A DNA stretch of 64,000 nucleotides from Salinicoccus sediminis (GCF_000986795.1 NZ_LAYZ01000026.1:1-64000), one strand, 5' to 3'; positions 8,568-19,373 are shown, counted from the stretch's first letter. Numbers and translations are program-made. The notes: generated by a model from the sequence alone, not told the origin.

Positions 8568-9404
8568 ATGTTTTCAGTACTGAGTCAGATCAACAAACGT
8601 CTTGAATATATGACACCGGTTGAAAGGCGCATTGCACGGTTTATGTTGGATAATCCGACGAAAATCATCAATATGCCGGTAAAGGAAATTGCCAGGCATA
8701 GTGATACCAGTGATGCCGCAATCGTCAGGTTTTCCAAACGCATCGGTCTCGGGGGCATCAAAGAGCTGAAAGTCGAACTTGCCAAGGAATTACATACGCT
8801 TGAAAAGGAAAATATCTCAAGGGTCATCGATCTGGAAATGGACAGCCATAAGGATATTTTCGACAAAGTTCTCAAAAATACTGTACAGGCGCTTTACAAC
8901 ACTGAAAAAATAGTGGAGCGGGACAAGATGGCCGAAGCTGCCCGGATACTCGCCGGTGCGGATAACACCTTCATATTCGGTGTCGGGGATTCCGCCAACG
9001 TGGGGGATGAATTCGCCCAGAAGCTCCACAGGGTGAATGTGAACGCGTTTTTCACGCAGAATAAGTATCTGTGCATGACGCGTCTTTCCAACGCCAAGGA
9101 AAACGATGTGCTGTTCCTCATCACTCTGTCGGGCAAGACATCGGAGATTGTTGAAGTCGTGAAGCTTGCCAGACGGCTGGGCGTAAAGACTGTGATACTG
9201 ACACAGAACCACGCCTCCATTGCGAAAAGGAACGCAGATGTGGCAATTGAAATTACAGAAGAGGAGACGAACATCCAGTACATGAACATGACCAGCCGCA
9301 TCGCACAGCTTGTCATCTGCGACGTGCTTTTCTTCTATGTATGCCGGGAGCTCGGCTCTTCCGCATACGATACCATTCTGAAAACATATGATATTACACA
9401 CTGA
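8568..9404 (+). CDS. MurR/RpiR family transcriptional regulator
   Basis: 278 residues: N-terminal HTH_6 domain (about 1-77, with RRIARFMLDNPTKIINMPVK and the recognition helix near TSDAAIVRFSKRIGLGG) and a C-terminal SIS sugar-phosphate-binding domain (about 120-260, with FIFGVGDSANVGDEF and LITLSGKTSEIVE). ATG at 8568 follows GGGGGG by 7 bases; an upstream TTG would add seven residues. Such regulators respond to sugar phosphates and usually control adjacent genes. The only sugar gene next to it is the degenerate GH32 gene. Specific ligand unknown. Confidence 0.88.
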   Translation: MFSVLSQINKRLEYMTPVERRIARFMLDNPTKIINMPVKEIARHSDTSDAAIVRFSKRIGLGGIKELKVELAKELHTLEKENISRVIDLEMDSHKDIFDKVLKNTVQALYNTEKIVERDKMAEAARILAGADNTFIFGVGDSANVGDEFAQKLHRVNVNAFFTQNKYLCMTRLSNAKENDVLFLITLSGKTSEIVEVVKLARRLGVKTVILTQNHASIAKRNADVAIEITEEETNIQYMNMTSRIAQLVICDVLFFYVCRELGSSAYDTILKTYDITH

Positions 9405-9413
9405 CAATGCACG

Positions 9414-9440
9414 TCCGGGGCTGAACGCCCCGGATTTTTT
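9414..9440 (+). terminator. terminator after rpiR-family gene
   Basis: Perfect 8-bp stem TCCGGGGC / GCCCCGGA with a TGAAC loop and six T. Confidence 0.93.
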
Positions 9441-9677
9441 GTGTTTCAAGTGAAAATTTTGATAATCAGATTTTTTCGATTATTAGATATACATTTGAAA
9501 TATTCCTGAAACATTCTTCATGAATTCAATTGCTTTATTAAGGTTATGTAACATATCGGAAATTTTGTAGATACAGGCTCCGTCATCTAATATAATTGAT
9601 TTAATTCTTAATTAAAGAAAGAATAAATCCAAAATTTCATACATGAAGAATGAGAAAAATGGTATGGGGGAATAATT

Positions 9678-11138
9678 TTGAAAGAGAGAATGACAAAGTT
9701 TGCAATCATAACTTTATTCGCAGCCTCAACGACATTTTCTCCAGGATTGATGACAACTATAAACGCTGATGAAACAGATGATATAGAAGAGCAGGATACA
9801 AAGGCCAGACAGCAGGAATCCGAAGAGACAGAAAGTCAATTGAATGAAGCGGTTGAAACGGCAGAGGAAGCATCTGAAACCGCGCCGGCAGAAGAGGCCG
9901 CACAGGGACAAAATGAAGAACCGGCTGAGGGACAGACCGGGGAAGAACAGACTGAAGAGGCGGTTTCAGAAGAGACTGCGGAAACCCGGAGTGAAGAGTC
10001 AGTCCCAGAGCAGGAAGCAAAAGCTTCTGAACCACATTTGGAGCCGGCAGAGCCTGAAAAAGATGATGCGGAAGCAGCCAAGGAAGGCGCCATCGATGAC
10101 AGACAGGAACAGGCTGATGAAAATCAGGAGGAGTCTCAGGAGACACCACCTGTTGAAGGACCTTCCGAAGAAACGACAGAGGAAGAGACAGGAGAACCAA
10201 CAGAAGAAGAAACTTCAGAAGAATCGGCGGAAACCCGGAGTGAAGAGTCAGCCCCAGAGCAGGAAACAAAAGCTTCTGAACCACATTTGGAGCCGGCAGA
10301 GCCTGAAAAGGAGGATGCCGAAGCAGCCAAGGAAAACGCCATAGATGACAGACAGGAGCAGGCTGATGAAAACCGGGAGGAGAACACGCCGGCAGACGAT
10401 TTCCTTCCAGGCAGCGGGACTGACAAAGAGGAAGGATCCCGGGAAGAAGAGTCCTCAGAAGCTTCTGCTGAGGAACAGACCGGCGAAGAGTCCCGGGAAA
10501 CACCAGCTGTTGAAGAACCTTCCGAGGAAACAACAGAAGATGCGACCGGCGAACCTGCAACAGAGGAGCCGGCGGAGCAGCCGGCTACAGAAGACTCATC
10601 TGAAGAGCCGACGGAGGAAGAGACAGAACAGCCGGCCACTGAACCGACTGAAGAGGCTACACAGGAACCGACGGATGAGACACCGGCAGAAGAGGAGACT
10701 TCTGAAGAGCAGCCCCGGGAAGAACCGCTGGAAACACCGGAACAGTCGACCGGTGAACAAGGCAACGCTTCCGGTGCAGAAGAGGAACCAGCTTCAGGAG
10801 AGAGCCAGGGAAACCGGGAAATCTACCGGTATGATTACAATATGCTGGAAGGCATCAGCCTTACGCCTGGTGGCTCTGAAGAACAGCTTCAGCTGCTCGA
10901 CAAGCGTGTTAATCGTGTGATGACTTCCAAGATCGTTGATGTTGAGGATATGAGTGAAGAGGAAATCATGCAAATCGAGGAAGAAGTCAAGCAGGAGGAG
11001 CAGATCACCAGTCAGACCGACAGGGAGGAGCTGCCCAACACAGGTGAAAACAATCAATATACCTATATCTATGGTGCGGTGCTTCTTATCGCGGGAATTA
11101 TCCTTTACTTCCTGACCAGAAAGCCGCACGACCAGTAA
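9678..11138 (+). CDS. acidic LPxTG cell-wall-anchored surface protein with internal repeats
   Basis: 486 residues. An N-terminal signal peptide (about 1-30, hydrophobic ITLFAASTTF) is followed by some 350 residues dominated by Glu, Thr, Pro, Ala and Ser with almost no hydrophobic core, so the stalk is probably disordered. A small folded part (about 375-440) precedes the sorting signal: LPNTG at 452-456, a hydrophobic helix and a KPHDQ tail. This marks covalent attachment by sortase. TTG at 9678 follows GGGGG by 7 bases; ATG at 9690 is possible. No adhesin or enzyme domain was recognised. A TATAAT at 9591-9596 may be its -10 element. Strong acidity fits a salt-adapted surface. Confidence 0.88.
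   Translation: MKERMTKFAIITLFAASTTFSPGLMTTINADETDDIEEQDTKARQQESEETESQLNEAVETAEEASETAPAEEAAQGQNEEPAEGQTGEEQTEEAVSEETAETRSEESVPEQEAKASEPHLEPAEPEKDDAEAAKEGAIDDRQEQADENQEESQETPPVEGPSEETTEEETGEPTEEETSEESAETRSEESAPEQETKASEPHLEPAEPEKEDAEAAKENAIDDRQEQADENREENTPADDFLPGSGTDKEEGSREEESSEASAEEQTGEESRETPAVEEPSEETTEDATGEPATEEPAEQPATEDSSEEPTEEETEQPATEPTEEATQEPTDETPAEEETSEEQPREEPLETPEQSTGEQGNASGAEEEPASGESQGNREIYRYDYNMLEGISLTPGGSEEQLQLLDKRVNRVMTSKIVDVEDMSEEEIMQIEEEVKQEEQITSQTDREELPNTGENNQYTYIYGAVLLIAGIILYFLTRKPHDQ
9978..10133 (+). repeat. 52-codon repeat, copy 1
   Basis: First copy of a 156-base in-frame repeat in the LPxTG protein, beginning AETRSEES and ending ADENQEE. The second copy lies 249 bases downstream (83-codon period). 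Confidence 0.88.
10227..10382 (+). repeat. 52-codon repeat, copy 2
   Basis: Second copy, beginning AETRSEES and ending ADENREE, nearly identical to copy 1 at the DNA level, including synonymous sites. This suggests recent duplication or conversion and makes the region prone to length change. Confidence 0.88.
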
Positions 11139-11150
11139 CAGCATAGAGAA

Positions 11151-11177
11151 GCCCCGCCTGTCCAGGCGGGGTTTCTT
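11151..11177. terminator. shared terminator between convergent genes
   Basis: GCCCCGCCT (11151-11159) pairs with AGGCGGGGT (11164-11172), followed by TTCTTTG. It lies between the stops of the LPxTG gene and the reverse-strand peptidase and can serve both. Confidence 0.8.
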
Positions 11178-11183
11178 TGTGTA

Positions 11184-12884
11184 TTAAAGTGATTTGTCAT
11201 CGATGGAATTGAGGTAGTTCCGCACTTCCCCGACCACTGATTCGAGACATCCGTCCTCGAACGGGGACCTCAGGTTGGCGGCTTCTACAAGTGAGTTGAA
11301 CGGCAGTGTGCCACCGAGTCTGCACAGGTTGACATAGTCCTCCCAGGCACTGTCGAAATTCTCATTGGCACGCTTCCAGAACTGGAGTGCACATATCTGG
11401 GCGAGTGTATAGTCGATGTAATAGAACGGCGCGCCGAAAACGTGTCCCTGTCTGTGCCAGAATGATCCGCTCTCAAGCGGTTCTATGCCGTCGTAATCAC
11501 GGTGGGGCAGATATTTCTCCTCAAGTTTCTGCCATTCGCCGCGCCTTTGTTCCGGCGTGAGTTCGGGGTTTTCATAGACGATATGCTGGAATTCATCGAT
11601 TGCCACTCCGTATGGTAGGAAGGTGATGTCACCCGCCATATGGGAAAATTTAAATTTGTCGGTGTCCTCTTTGAAGAAGAGTTCCATCCATGGATATGTG
11701 AAATATTCCATGCTCATTGAATGGATTTCAGCGGATTCGTATGTCGGGAACTGGTACTCCGGTACATCATACCCCCGTGACATGTATGTCTGGAAGGCAT
11801 GACCGGCTTCGTGGGTCAGCACCGTGACATCATCCAGTGTGCCGTTGAAGTTGGAAAAGATGAACGGGGAGGCGTAATCAGCGATGAAAGTACAGTAGCC
11901 GCCGCCCTCCTTGCCTTTTTTGGCTTCGACGTCGAACAGTTCCCGCTCCCGCATGAATCTGTAGAATTCATCTGTTTCCGGCGAGAGTTCCCGGTACATC
12001 TTCCCGCCGTTCGAAAGGATCTCCTCGGTGTCCCCCCGGGGCACGGCATTGCCTGTAAGGAAATCAAAATTCTCGTCATATGACTTCAGTGAATCGAGGC
12101 CGATTCTCGCAGCCTGTCTTTCCTTGAGCTCAGTTACAAGCGGTACGATGAATTCGGCCACCTGGTTTCTGAAATTTTCCACCATATGCCTGTCATAGTC
12201 TATCCTGTCCATACGGACATAGCCAAGTTCAACGAAATCCCTGTAGCCGAGTTCCTTGGCAATCCTGTCCCTCGTCTTCACGAGGTCATCGTAAATACGG
12301 TCGATTTTCTCAAGGTTCTCCCCCATGAACCCCTGGACAGCTTCCGCCGCACCGCGCCTCATCGCGCGGTCGGTATGCTGGGAGTAGGGACCGAACTGGG
12401 AAAGGTTGAGCTTTTTCCCGTCAAATTCGATTTCTGCTGATGCGAGCAGTTTCGAGTATTCGGAGTCCAGCTTATTCTCCTTCTGGAGCAGTTCCTTCAC
12501 TTTCGGATCGAAAGCCTTCAAGGAATTGGAGGCGAGCTCGAACAGCTGGCTGCCGTATTTCTCTTCAAGTTCATCCCTGTAGTTACTCTCCGTGATCGCT
12601 TTGTAATACTTGTTTGTGATTTCCTGGATGGTGGGTCCATACTCATCAAAGAAGTTGCGTTCTCTGTCATAGAATTCATCGTTCGTATCGATGGACGAGC
12701 GGATATAGGCCAGATTCTCCATTGTGGAAACAGTGTTGAAATGGGTGTTCAGCCTGTCGATGATTTCCGCCTGCGCCCCGGCTGAGCCGGCGAGGTTGAA
12801 TTCGATGAGCAGGGCGTCCACTTCGGTATCGAGCTTTGTCAGATCCGGGCGTTCATATTCGTAATCCTTGAAAGTTGTGACCAT
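11184..12884 (-). CDS. M3 family oligoendopeptidase (PepF-like)
   Basis: Cytoplasmic zinc metallopeptidase of 566 residues that cleaves short peptides. The HEXXH motif is HEAGH at residues 358-362, in LTHEAGHAFQTYMS, and the third zinc ligand Glu lies in the following helix (YESAEIHSMSMEYF). The N-terminal half is helical and Glu/Lys rich, as in M3 enzymes that form a closed channel. Start at 12884 is preceded by AGGGGG on the reverse strand. Transcribed alone, convergent with the surface-protein gene. Exact subfamily is not fixed by what can be seen. Confidence 0.9.
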   Translation of the reverse strand: MVTTFKDYEYERPDLTKLDTEVDALLIEFNLAGSAGAQAEIIDRLNTHFNTVSTMENLAYIRSSIDTNDEFYDRERNFFDEYGPTIQEITNKYYKAITESNYRDELEEKYGSQLFELASNSLKAFDPKVKELLQKENKLDSEYSKLLASAEIEFDGKKLNLSQFGPYSQHTDRAMRRGAAEAVQGFMGENLEKIDRIYDDLVKTRDRIAKELGYRDFVELGYVRMDRIDYDRHMVENFRNQVAEFIVPLVTELKERQAARIGLDSLKSYDENFDFLTGNAVPRGDTEEILSNGGKMYRELSPETDEFYRFMRERELFDVEAKKGKEGGGYCTFIADYASPFIFSNFNGTLDDVTVLTHEAGHAFQTYMSRGYDVPEYQFPTYESAEIHSMSMEYFTYPWMELFFKEDTDKFKFSHMAGDITFLPYGVAIDEFQHIVYENPELTPEQRRGEWQKLEEKYLPHRDYDGIEPLESGSFWHRQGHVFGAPFYYIDYTLAQICALQFWKRANENFDSAWEDYVNLCRLGGTLPFNSLVEAANLRSPFEDGCLESVVGEVRNYLNSIDDKSL

Positions 12885-13020
12885 TGCGTTTCCCCCTAAG
12901 TTTTATTTACAAGGCCATTTTATCATAATGAAGAGAAAAAATATCTGAATCCTCATTATGTTCAGGAACTTCCGTTTGGGGGTAATTGGGAAAGTATATA
13001 AGATTTTGAGAGGTGAGCGA

Positions 13021-14451
13021 ATGGTTGAAATAGATGAAAACCTGGAAAACAGGATCGGTGAAGTGACACGCAAAACGAAAAAGATGGGTGTGCCTGTGAT
13101 GATTGTGATAGAAGGGGCACCGGCTTCGGGCAAATCCAGGCTGTCCAATGCACTGTATATGGTGCTTGATGCCAAGTATACGGATTTCATTGCGACGAGG
13201 CCGCCGAGGGAACTGGATCTGAGGTACCCGTTCCTTCAGAGATATTGGAACCATCTGCCGAAAAACGGGGATATAAACATCCATTTCCGCAGCTGGTATT
13301 CGCAGTATATTGAATATAAAGCGCGGGGGATCAGAGAGAATATACATGCGGATTATGAGGATATCAAAGACGACATCGAGAACTTTGAGGATACAATGAT
13401 GCATAATGGATATGAAATCATCAAATTCTATATACATGCGGATGATGAGATAAAACTGGAACATATCGATAAACTGCATGACAATCCGCTGCTCAAGTGG
13501 AAGGCGGAGGAATACCAGGAACGGATGGAGAACTTCGATTACGAAGCGGAAATGGAGCCATTCCTGAAAGCCTCCGCCGCCTGCCCGTGGACGGTGCTTG
13601 ATTTTGAAGACAGGGGTCAGGCGGTCAATAGAATGTTCCGGACGATCATAGACCGTCTGGAGAAGCGGATAGATGCAGACGGGAAAAAAACGGAAGATGC
13701 CGCGGATGGAGATTTCAGTGAAGATTATGAAGCGGAGCTCTTCAAATTTGATTTTGGGAGGGAGAAGATCAAAAAGAAGAAGTATAAGGAAATTCTGCCC
13801 GGACTGCAGGAACGGATGCGGGAAATACAGTTCCAGCTCTATGAAAAGAAGATTCCCCTCGTCCTCGTCTATGAAGGGATGGATGCAGCAGGCAAGGGCG
13901 GCAATATAGAACGGACACGCAAACTGCTCGACCCGACGGGCTACACCGTCAATGCCGCCGGCGCACCGACGGATATGGAGAAGGCACATCATCATCTATG
14001 GCGGTTTGCGACAAACGTGCCGAGAAGCGGCCATATCGGATTTTTCGACAGAAGCTGGTACGGCAGGGTGCTGGTTGAGCGCATAGAAGGATTCGCAACA
14101 AACGACGAGTGGAAGCGGTCGTACAAAGAGATAAATGACTTTGAAAAATCTCTGTATAACTCCGGTGCGATCATCATCAAATTCTTCCTGTCGCTGGATA
14201 AGGATGAACAGCTCGAGAGGTTCGAGGACCGGGAAGATGATCCCGACAAGGCATGGAAACTGACAGACGAAGACTGGCGAAACCGTGAAAAGTGGGATTT
14301 CTATATAGAAGCAGGGGAGGACATGGTCCGTCAGACCAGCACGGATTACGCGCCATGGCACGTGATCCCCGGTAATGACAAACGGTATGCACGCATCACC
14401 GCCTTAAGGAAGATCATAGAGACATGTGAAGCGCGGATGGAAGATGAATGA
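13021..14451 (+). CDS. pap: polyphosphate:AMP phosphotransferase (two-domain PPK2)
   Basis: Makes ADP from AMP with polyphosphate as phosphate donor. The 476-residue product carries two PPK2 domains. The N-terminal one has the P-loop GAPASGKS (32-39) and INIHFRSWYSQY. The C-terminal one has EGMDAAGKGG (285-294), the lid motif APTDMEKAHHHLWRF and GFFDRSWYGRVLVER. The better-conserved C-terminal domain is likely the catalytic one, as in known class II PPK2 proteins. ATG at 13021 follows GAGAGGTGAG; an ATG 63 bases upstream has no ribosome site. No ppk1 or ppx lies nearby. Confidence 0.9.
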   Translation: MVEIDENLENRIGEVTRKTKKMGVPVMIVIEGAPASGKSRLSNALYMVLDAKYTDFIATRPPRELDLRYPFLQRYWNHLPKNGDINIHFRSWYSQYIEYKARGIRENIHADYEDIKDDIENFEDTMMHNGYEIIKFYIHADDEIKLEHIDKLHDNPLLKWKAEEYQERMENFDYEAEMEPFLKASAACPWTVLDFEDRGQAVNRMFRTIIDRLEKRIDADGKKTEDAADGDFSEDYEAELFKFDFGREKIKKKKYKEILPGLQERMREIQFQLYEKKIPLVLVYEGMDAAGKGGNIERTRKLLDPTGYTVNAAGAPTDMEKAHHHLWRFATNVPRSGHIGFFDRSWYGRVLVERIEGFATNDEWKRSYKEINDFEKSLYNSGAIIIKFFLSLDKDEQLERFEDREDDPDKAWKLTDEDWRNREKWDFYIEAGEDMVRQTSTDYAPWHVIPGNDKRYARITALRKIIETCEARMEDE

Positions 14452-14458
14452 AGAGAAA

Positions 14459-14494
14459 TGCAAAAAACGGATCCGACAGGATCCGTTTTTTGCA
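14459..14494. terminator. bidirectional terminator between pap and the CPBP gene
   Basis: Perfect 16-bp inverted repeat (14459-14474 and 14479-14494) around a GACA loop. Both arms end in A6/T6 runs, so it terminates from either side. It ends exactly at the stop of the reverse-strand gene. Confidence 0.95.
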
Positions 14495-15247
14495 TTACAT
14501 AAGCAGGTTGATGATGACGCCGAGCCCCTGCTGTATCTCTTCGAGCTGTTCAATATAATCCTTGAAGATCACCTGGATCAGCACCACGATGCCGTTCATG
14601 ATCATATGGACAAGTATCGGCACAAGCAGCCGTCCGCTGATGACGTAGAGGAAGCTGAATGCATAGGCCATGGCAAGATAGATGACGATATGCGTGAAAT
14701 CCCAGTGGGCAAGGGCGAAAACCAGGCCGCTCAGCAGTCCGGCGACAAGGAAACCGACGATTTTGGGCCCGGGTATCATTTCATAGATTTCACCGAATAT
14801 CGCCCGCCTGAACACATATTCCTCGAGTATCGGACCGAGCAATGCGACGACGAGTATCATGAACGGTGCGGACTCGATCATTTCAATGATTCCGGATGTG
14901 TTCTCGCTTTCGAGCGGATTGCCGAGCACATAGACATTGAAGAGTCCCGCCAGCACCTGTGAGCCGTAGGCGATGAAGACACCGCCGATGATCCATGCGA
15001 TGGTGACGGGGATATCGGATTGTCTGCCGCGTTCGATCCTGTTTTTGTTCTTATGGATATGCCCGATGGCAATCACGATGACGACGCCTATGGCAAAGGC
15101 GATGGCCTGGTATGGCATGATGGCATCGAGCATCTCTGTTTCTGTCATGCCGGGGGTTGTGAATGCCAGTATGAATGATATTGGCAGCACGGCCAGTTGG
15201 ACCGCGATGAATACGACGATAATTAGTGCACTGTACAGCTGTCTCAC
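14495..15247 (-). CDS. CPBP family intramembrane metalloprotease (YdiL-like)
   Basis: 250-residue polytopic membrane protein with about eight hydrophobic segments. CPBP/Abi motifs are present: GPILEEYVFRRAIFGE (EExxxR) and GLVFALAHWDF (FxxxH), plus a further His in the last helices. Members cleave within the membrane or act in bacteriocin immunity; the substrate is unknown. GTG at 15247 is preceded by GGAGG 8 bases upstream; an ATG further upstream was rejected for lack of a ribosome site. A similar gene stands before groES in B. subtilis (ydiL), so the pairing seems conserved. Confidence 0.87.
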   Translation of the reverse strand: MRQLYSALIIVVFIAVQLAVLPISFILAFTTPGMTETEMLDAIMPYQAIAFAIGVVIVIAIGHIHKNKNRIERGRQSDIPVTIAWIIGGVFIAYGSQVLAGLFNVYVLGNPLESENTSGIIEMIESAPFMILVVALLGPILEEYVFRRAIFGEIYEMIPGPKIVGFLVAGLLSGLVFALAHWDFTHIVIYLAMAYAFSFLYVISGRLLVPILVHMIMNGIVVLIQVIFKDYIEQLEEIQQGLGVIINLLM

Positions 15248-15326
15248 GATAGAACCTCCAATTTTCAATAGCTTTATTTTACATGAAATTATTGTTAGGT
15301 TAAAGCAAAGAGAAAATCCTTGCATT

Positions 15327-15343
15327 TTTGACCAACTTTGATT
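15327..15343 (+). promoter_or_regulatory. CtsR operator upstream of groES
   Basis: TTTGACC-AAC-TTTGATT is the reverse complement form of the CtsR heptad repeat (GGTCAAA-N3-GGTCAAA), with the second heptad degenerate. It contains a TTGACC that may be the -35 element. Together with the CIRCE element it points to dual heat-shock control, as known for staphylococci. Confidence 0.72.
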
Positions 15344-15356
15344 ATTATTTAAATTG

Positions 15357-15383
15357 CTGGCACTAAGAACTATCGAGTGCTAA
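15357..15383 (+). promoter_or_regulatory. CIRCE element (HrcA operator) of groESL
   Basis: CIRCE consensus is TTAGCACTC-N9-GAGTGCTAA. The right arm GAGTGCTAA (15375-15383) is perfect. The left arm CTGGCACTA (15357-15365) has three mismatches. The 9-base spacing is kept. It lies 40 bases before groES. Confidence 0.85.
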
Positions 15384-15422
15384 CATCCATTTTATTTTAA
15401 CTTATCTAAGGAGGGCTTTCAC

Positions 15423-15707
15423 GTGTTGAAACCATTAGGCAATCGGGTAGTTATTGATCTGACTCAAAAGGAAGAAACGACTAAAAGCGGCATCATCCTG
15501 ACTGAATCAGCGAAAGAGAAACCGCAGGAAGGTACAGTCGTTGCTGTAGGTTCCGGCAGAGTTCTGGACAATGGCAATAAGGTGGAACTTGAAGTTAAAG
15601 AAGGCGATCGTGTGGTTTATTCCAAATTCGCCGGTACAGAAATCAAACATGGAGACAAGGATTATCTGATCGTTTCTGAAACGGACATTCTGGCAGTCAT
15701 CGGATAA
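15423..15707 (+). CDS. groES: co-chaperonin GroES
   Basis: 94-residue lid of the GroEL chamber. It has the N-terminal KPLGNRVVI, a mobile loop near [19 protein letters not shown] and the C-terminal [18 protein letters not shown] start at 15423 follows AAGGAGGG by 6 bases; the second codon is TTG. First gene of the groES-groEL operon, under the CtsR and CIRCE sites. Confidence 0.97.
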   Translation: MLKPLGNRVVIDLTQKEETTKSGIILTESAKEKPQEGTVVAVGSGRVLDNGNKVELEVKEGDRVVYSKFAGTEIKHGDKDYLIVSETDILAVIG

Positions 15708-15744
15708 TCTGCTGATAATGGAACGATAATACATTAATATATGA

Positions 15745-17397
<1,653 letters not shown>

Positions 17398-17424
17398 TCC
17401 CGCTTACATTTGTACAGAATAGCG

Positions 17425-17462
17425 AAGGAGGCAGTCCCGAAAAGGGTCGCCTCCTTTTTATA
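17425..17462 (+). terminator. groESL terminator
   Basis: AAGGAGGC (17425-17432) pairs with GCCTCCTT (17449-17456), with a further GGGA-type inner stem, followed by a T run. Confidence 0.9.
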
Positions 17463-17556
17463 TGCCGAAAACATGTAAAATGAAATTACTCAAAGCGTTT
17501 CAGGGTATAAACATATAAAGTGTCTGCTGTATAAGTCATACTTGAAGGGGTATGCC

Positions 17557-18789
17557 ATGAAACTGTTCAAAAAGTACCTGGAAACACCGCTGCTTGTGAA
17601 AATGTCCATCGGTTTCATACTGGGAATCATCACCGGACTCATACTCGGGCCGTCTGCCGGCATCTTTGAACCATTGGGAACGCTGTTCCTCAATTTGCTG
17701 CAGATGATCGTCATCCCGCTCATCCTTTTCACGCTCATCGTGGCTGCGAATAACTCCAACCCCGCCGGTCTCGGCAGGGTGGGCGGCAAGATATTCGCGT
17801 ATTATCTTCTGACCACCGCCATCGCAGTGACTGTCGGCATCATCTTCTCTGTCGTCTTCAATCCGGCGAGGGGTGTCACACTTGGAGATGCCAAGGTCGA
17901 GACGCCGGAGGCTCCGTCATTTGTGGAGACATTGTTGAACATTGTTCCATCCAATATTTTTGAAGCGCTGGTGGAAGCGGATGTTCTGGCCATCGTATTC
18001 GCAGCACTGGTATTCGGTTTTGCGATTTCCTACATGCGCTACAGTGAGGACAGACGGATGAAGCGCCTCGGCGGTCTGCTCTTTGATATTTCGGACGCCA
18101 TTACGGAAGCGACGCTCAAAATATTGAAGGGCGTGCTGCAGTATGCACCGATTGGTGTGTTCGGCATCGGGGCATCGACATTCGGCAACCAGTCACTTGA
18201 AGTGCTTGGATCACTGATTGCACTGACTGTTGTAACCTACAGTGCTTTCATCGTCCATCTGCTGGCAGTATATTTGGTGCTGCTTTTGATATTCAAGGTG
18301 CCGGTCATAAAATTCTTCAAAAATATCAGGGAGGCGATGGCTGTTTCATTCATCACGTCATCAAGTCTCGGTACACTGCCGGTCACGTTGGAATCCGCCA
18401 AAAAAGCTGAGATTAGCGAGGAAGTGTCATCTTTCACCATACCGATCGGCGCGACTGTCAATATGGATGGCGCCGCCATCCGGCTTGGGATAGCGGCAAT
18501 ATTTGCTGCAACGATTGCAGGTGAGGATCTGACACTTTCGGGCATGTTCCTGATCGTGGTGACAGCCACTCTCACATCCATCGGTACAGCCGGCGTCCCG
18601 GGTGCGGGGATCGTTGCGCTATCCATCGTCCTGACCCAGGCGGGGCTGCCGCTCGAAGTCGTCGCCATTGTTGCAGGGGTTGACGCCATCATACAGATGG
18701 GATCGACCTCGCTCAATATCACCGGAGACCTTACCGGGGCGAAGCTTGTGGATGAAAGTGAGAAGAGGGCACGACGCAGGAAAGGATAA
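17557..18789 (+). CDS. dicarboxylate/amino acid:cation symporter (DAACS family)
   Basis: 410-residue membrane carrier of the glutamate/aspartate/C4-dicarboxylate family. The re-entrant hairpin motif SSSLGTLPVTLESAKK and the substrate-binding helix with NMDGAAIRLG are present, with GVPGAG and a final helix containing IITNITGD-like SLNITGDLTGAK. ATG at 17557 follows AAGGGG by 6 bases. Whether glutamate, aspartate or a C4 acid is carried, and whether with Na+ or H+, cannot be told. An M15 peptidase gene follows after 14 bases, so the two may be co-transcribed. Confidence 0.9.
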   Translation: MKLFKKYLETPLLVKMSIGFILGIITGLILGPSAGIFEPLGTLFLNLLQMIVIPLILFTLIVAANNSNPAGLGRVGGKIFAYYLLTTAIAVTVGIIFSVVFNPARGVTLGDAKVETPEAPSFVETLLNIVPSNIFEALVEADVLAIVFAALVFGFAISYMRYSEDRRMKRLGGLLFDISDAITEATLKILKGVLQYAPIGVFGIGASTFGNQSLEVLGSLIALTVVTYSAFIVHLLAVYLVLLLIFKVPVIKFFKNIREAMAVSFITSSSLGTLPVTLESAKKAEISEEVSSFTIPIGATVNMDGAAIRLGIAAIFAATIAGEDLTLSGMFLIVVTATLTSIGTAGVPGAGIVALSIVLTQAGLPLEVVAIVAGVDAIIQMGSTSLNITGDLTGAKLVDESEKRARRRKG

Positions 18790-18803
18790 AGAGGTATGTA
18801 AAT

Positions 18804-19373
18804 ATGAAAGACAGGAAGAACAGACTGCTTAAAGGGGTGGCCTTACTGATTCTGATCATGCTCGTTGCCGCCTGCAACCATATGGACGGGCGATACGAGG
18901 AGTTTGATGAAAATGCACCGATGCCAAAAGAACTGCACCCGGCGGTCGAGGAGTATAAAAATATTCTGCTTGACCGGGCGGCGGAACGGGATATAGATGT
19001 TGTCATCACAGAGGACATCCGTTCTGTCAGTCAGCAGGATGAACTGTATGAACAGGGACGCACTTCAGAAGGTGAGATAGTTACGCGGGCCAGAGGCGGC
19101 GAATCCTATCATAACTATGGTCTTGCCGTCGACTTTGCACTAAGGGATGAAGAGGGGGAGATCATCTGGGATACGGCATATGACGGCAATGGTAACGGAA
19201 AGTCTGATTGGATTGAAGTCGCGGATATCGCCAAATCGCTCGGATTTGAGTGGGGCGGGGACTGGGAGGACTTTCCAGACTACCCCCATCTGCAGATGGA
19301 CTTTGGCCTCAGCATAGATGAACTTCAAAAAGGGTGGCGGCCGGCGGAGGATGCCGGAATGCCGGATGAATGA
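18804..19373 (+). CDS. M15 family D,D- or L,D-type peptidase lipoprotein
   Basis: 189 residues. The N terminus is a lipoprotein signal with lipobox LVAAC, so the protein is anchored outside the membrane. The rest is a zinc peptidase of the VanY/CwlK type: an RSVSQQDELYEQGRT segment, SYHNYGLAVDF (His and Asp ligands) and the C-terminal FPDYPHLQMDFG with the third His. Such enzymes trim peptidoglycan stem peptides. AAGAGG is upstream. Whether it is a D-alanyl-D-alanine carboxypeptidase or an L-alanyl-D-glutamate endopeptidase is open. Confidence 0.86.
   Translation: MKDRKNRLLKGVALLILIMLVAACNHMDGRYEEFDENAPMPKELHPAVEEYKNILLDRAAERDIDVVITEDIRSVSQQDELYEQGRTSEGEIVTRARGGESYHNYGLAVDFALRDEEGEIIWDTAYDGNGNGKSDWIEVADIAKSLGFEWGGDWEDFPDYPHLQMDFGLSIDELQKGWRPAEDAGMPDE

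Noticed and set aside
12958-13020. 21-residue N-terminal extension of the phosphotransferase
   Set aside because: No ribosome site before ATG 12958, while ATG 13021 has a strong one and gives the family length.
12907-13995. Reverse-strand open frame of 362 codons across the polyphosphate phosphotransferase
   Set aside because: Antisense to two conserved PPK2 domains; composition is that of a shadow frame.
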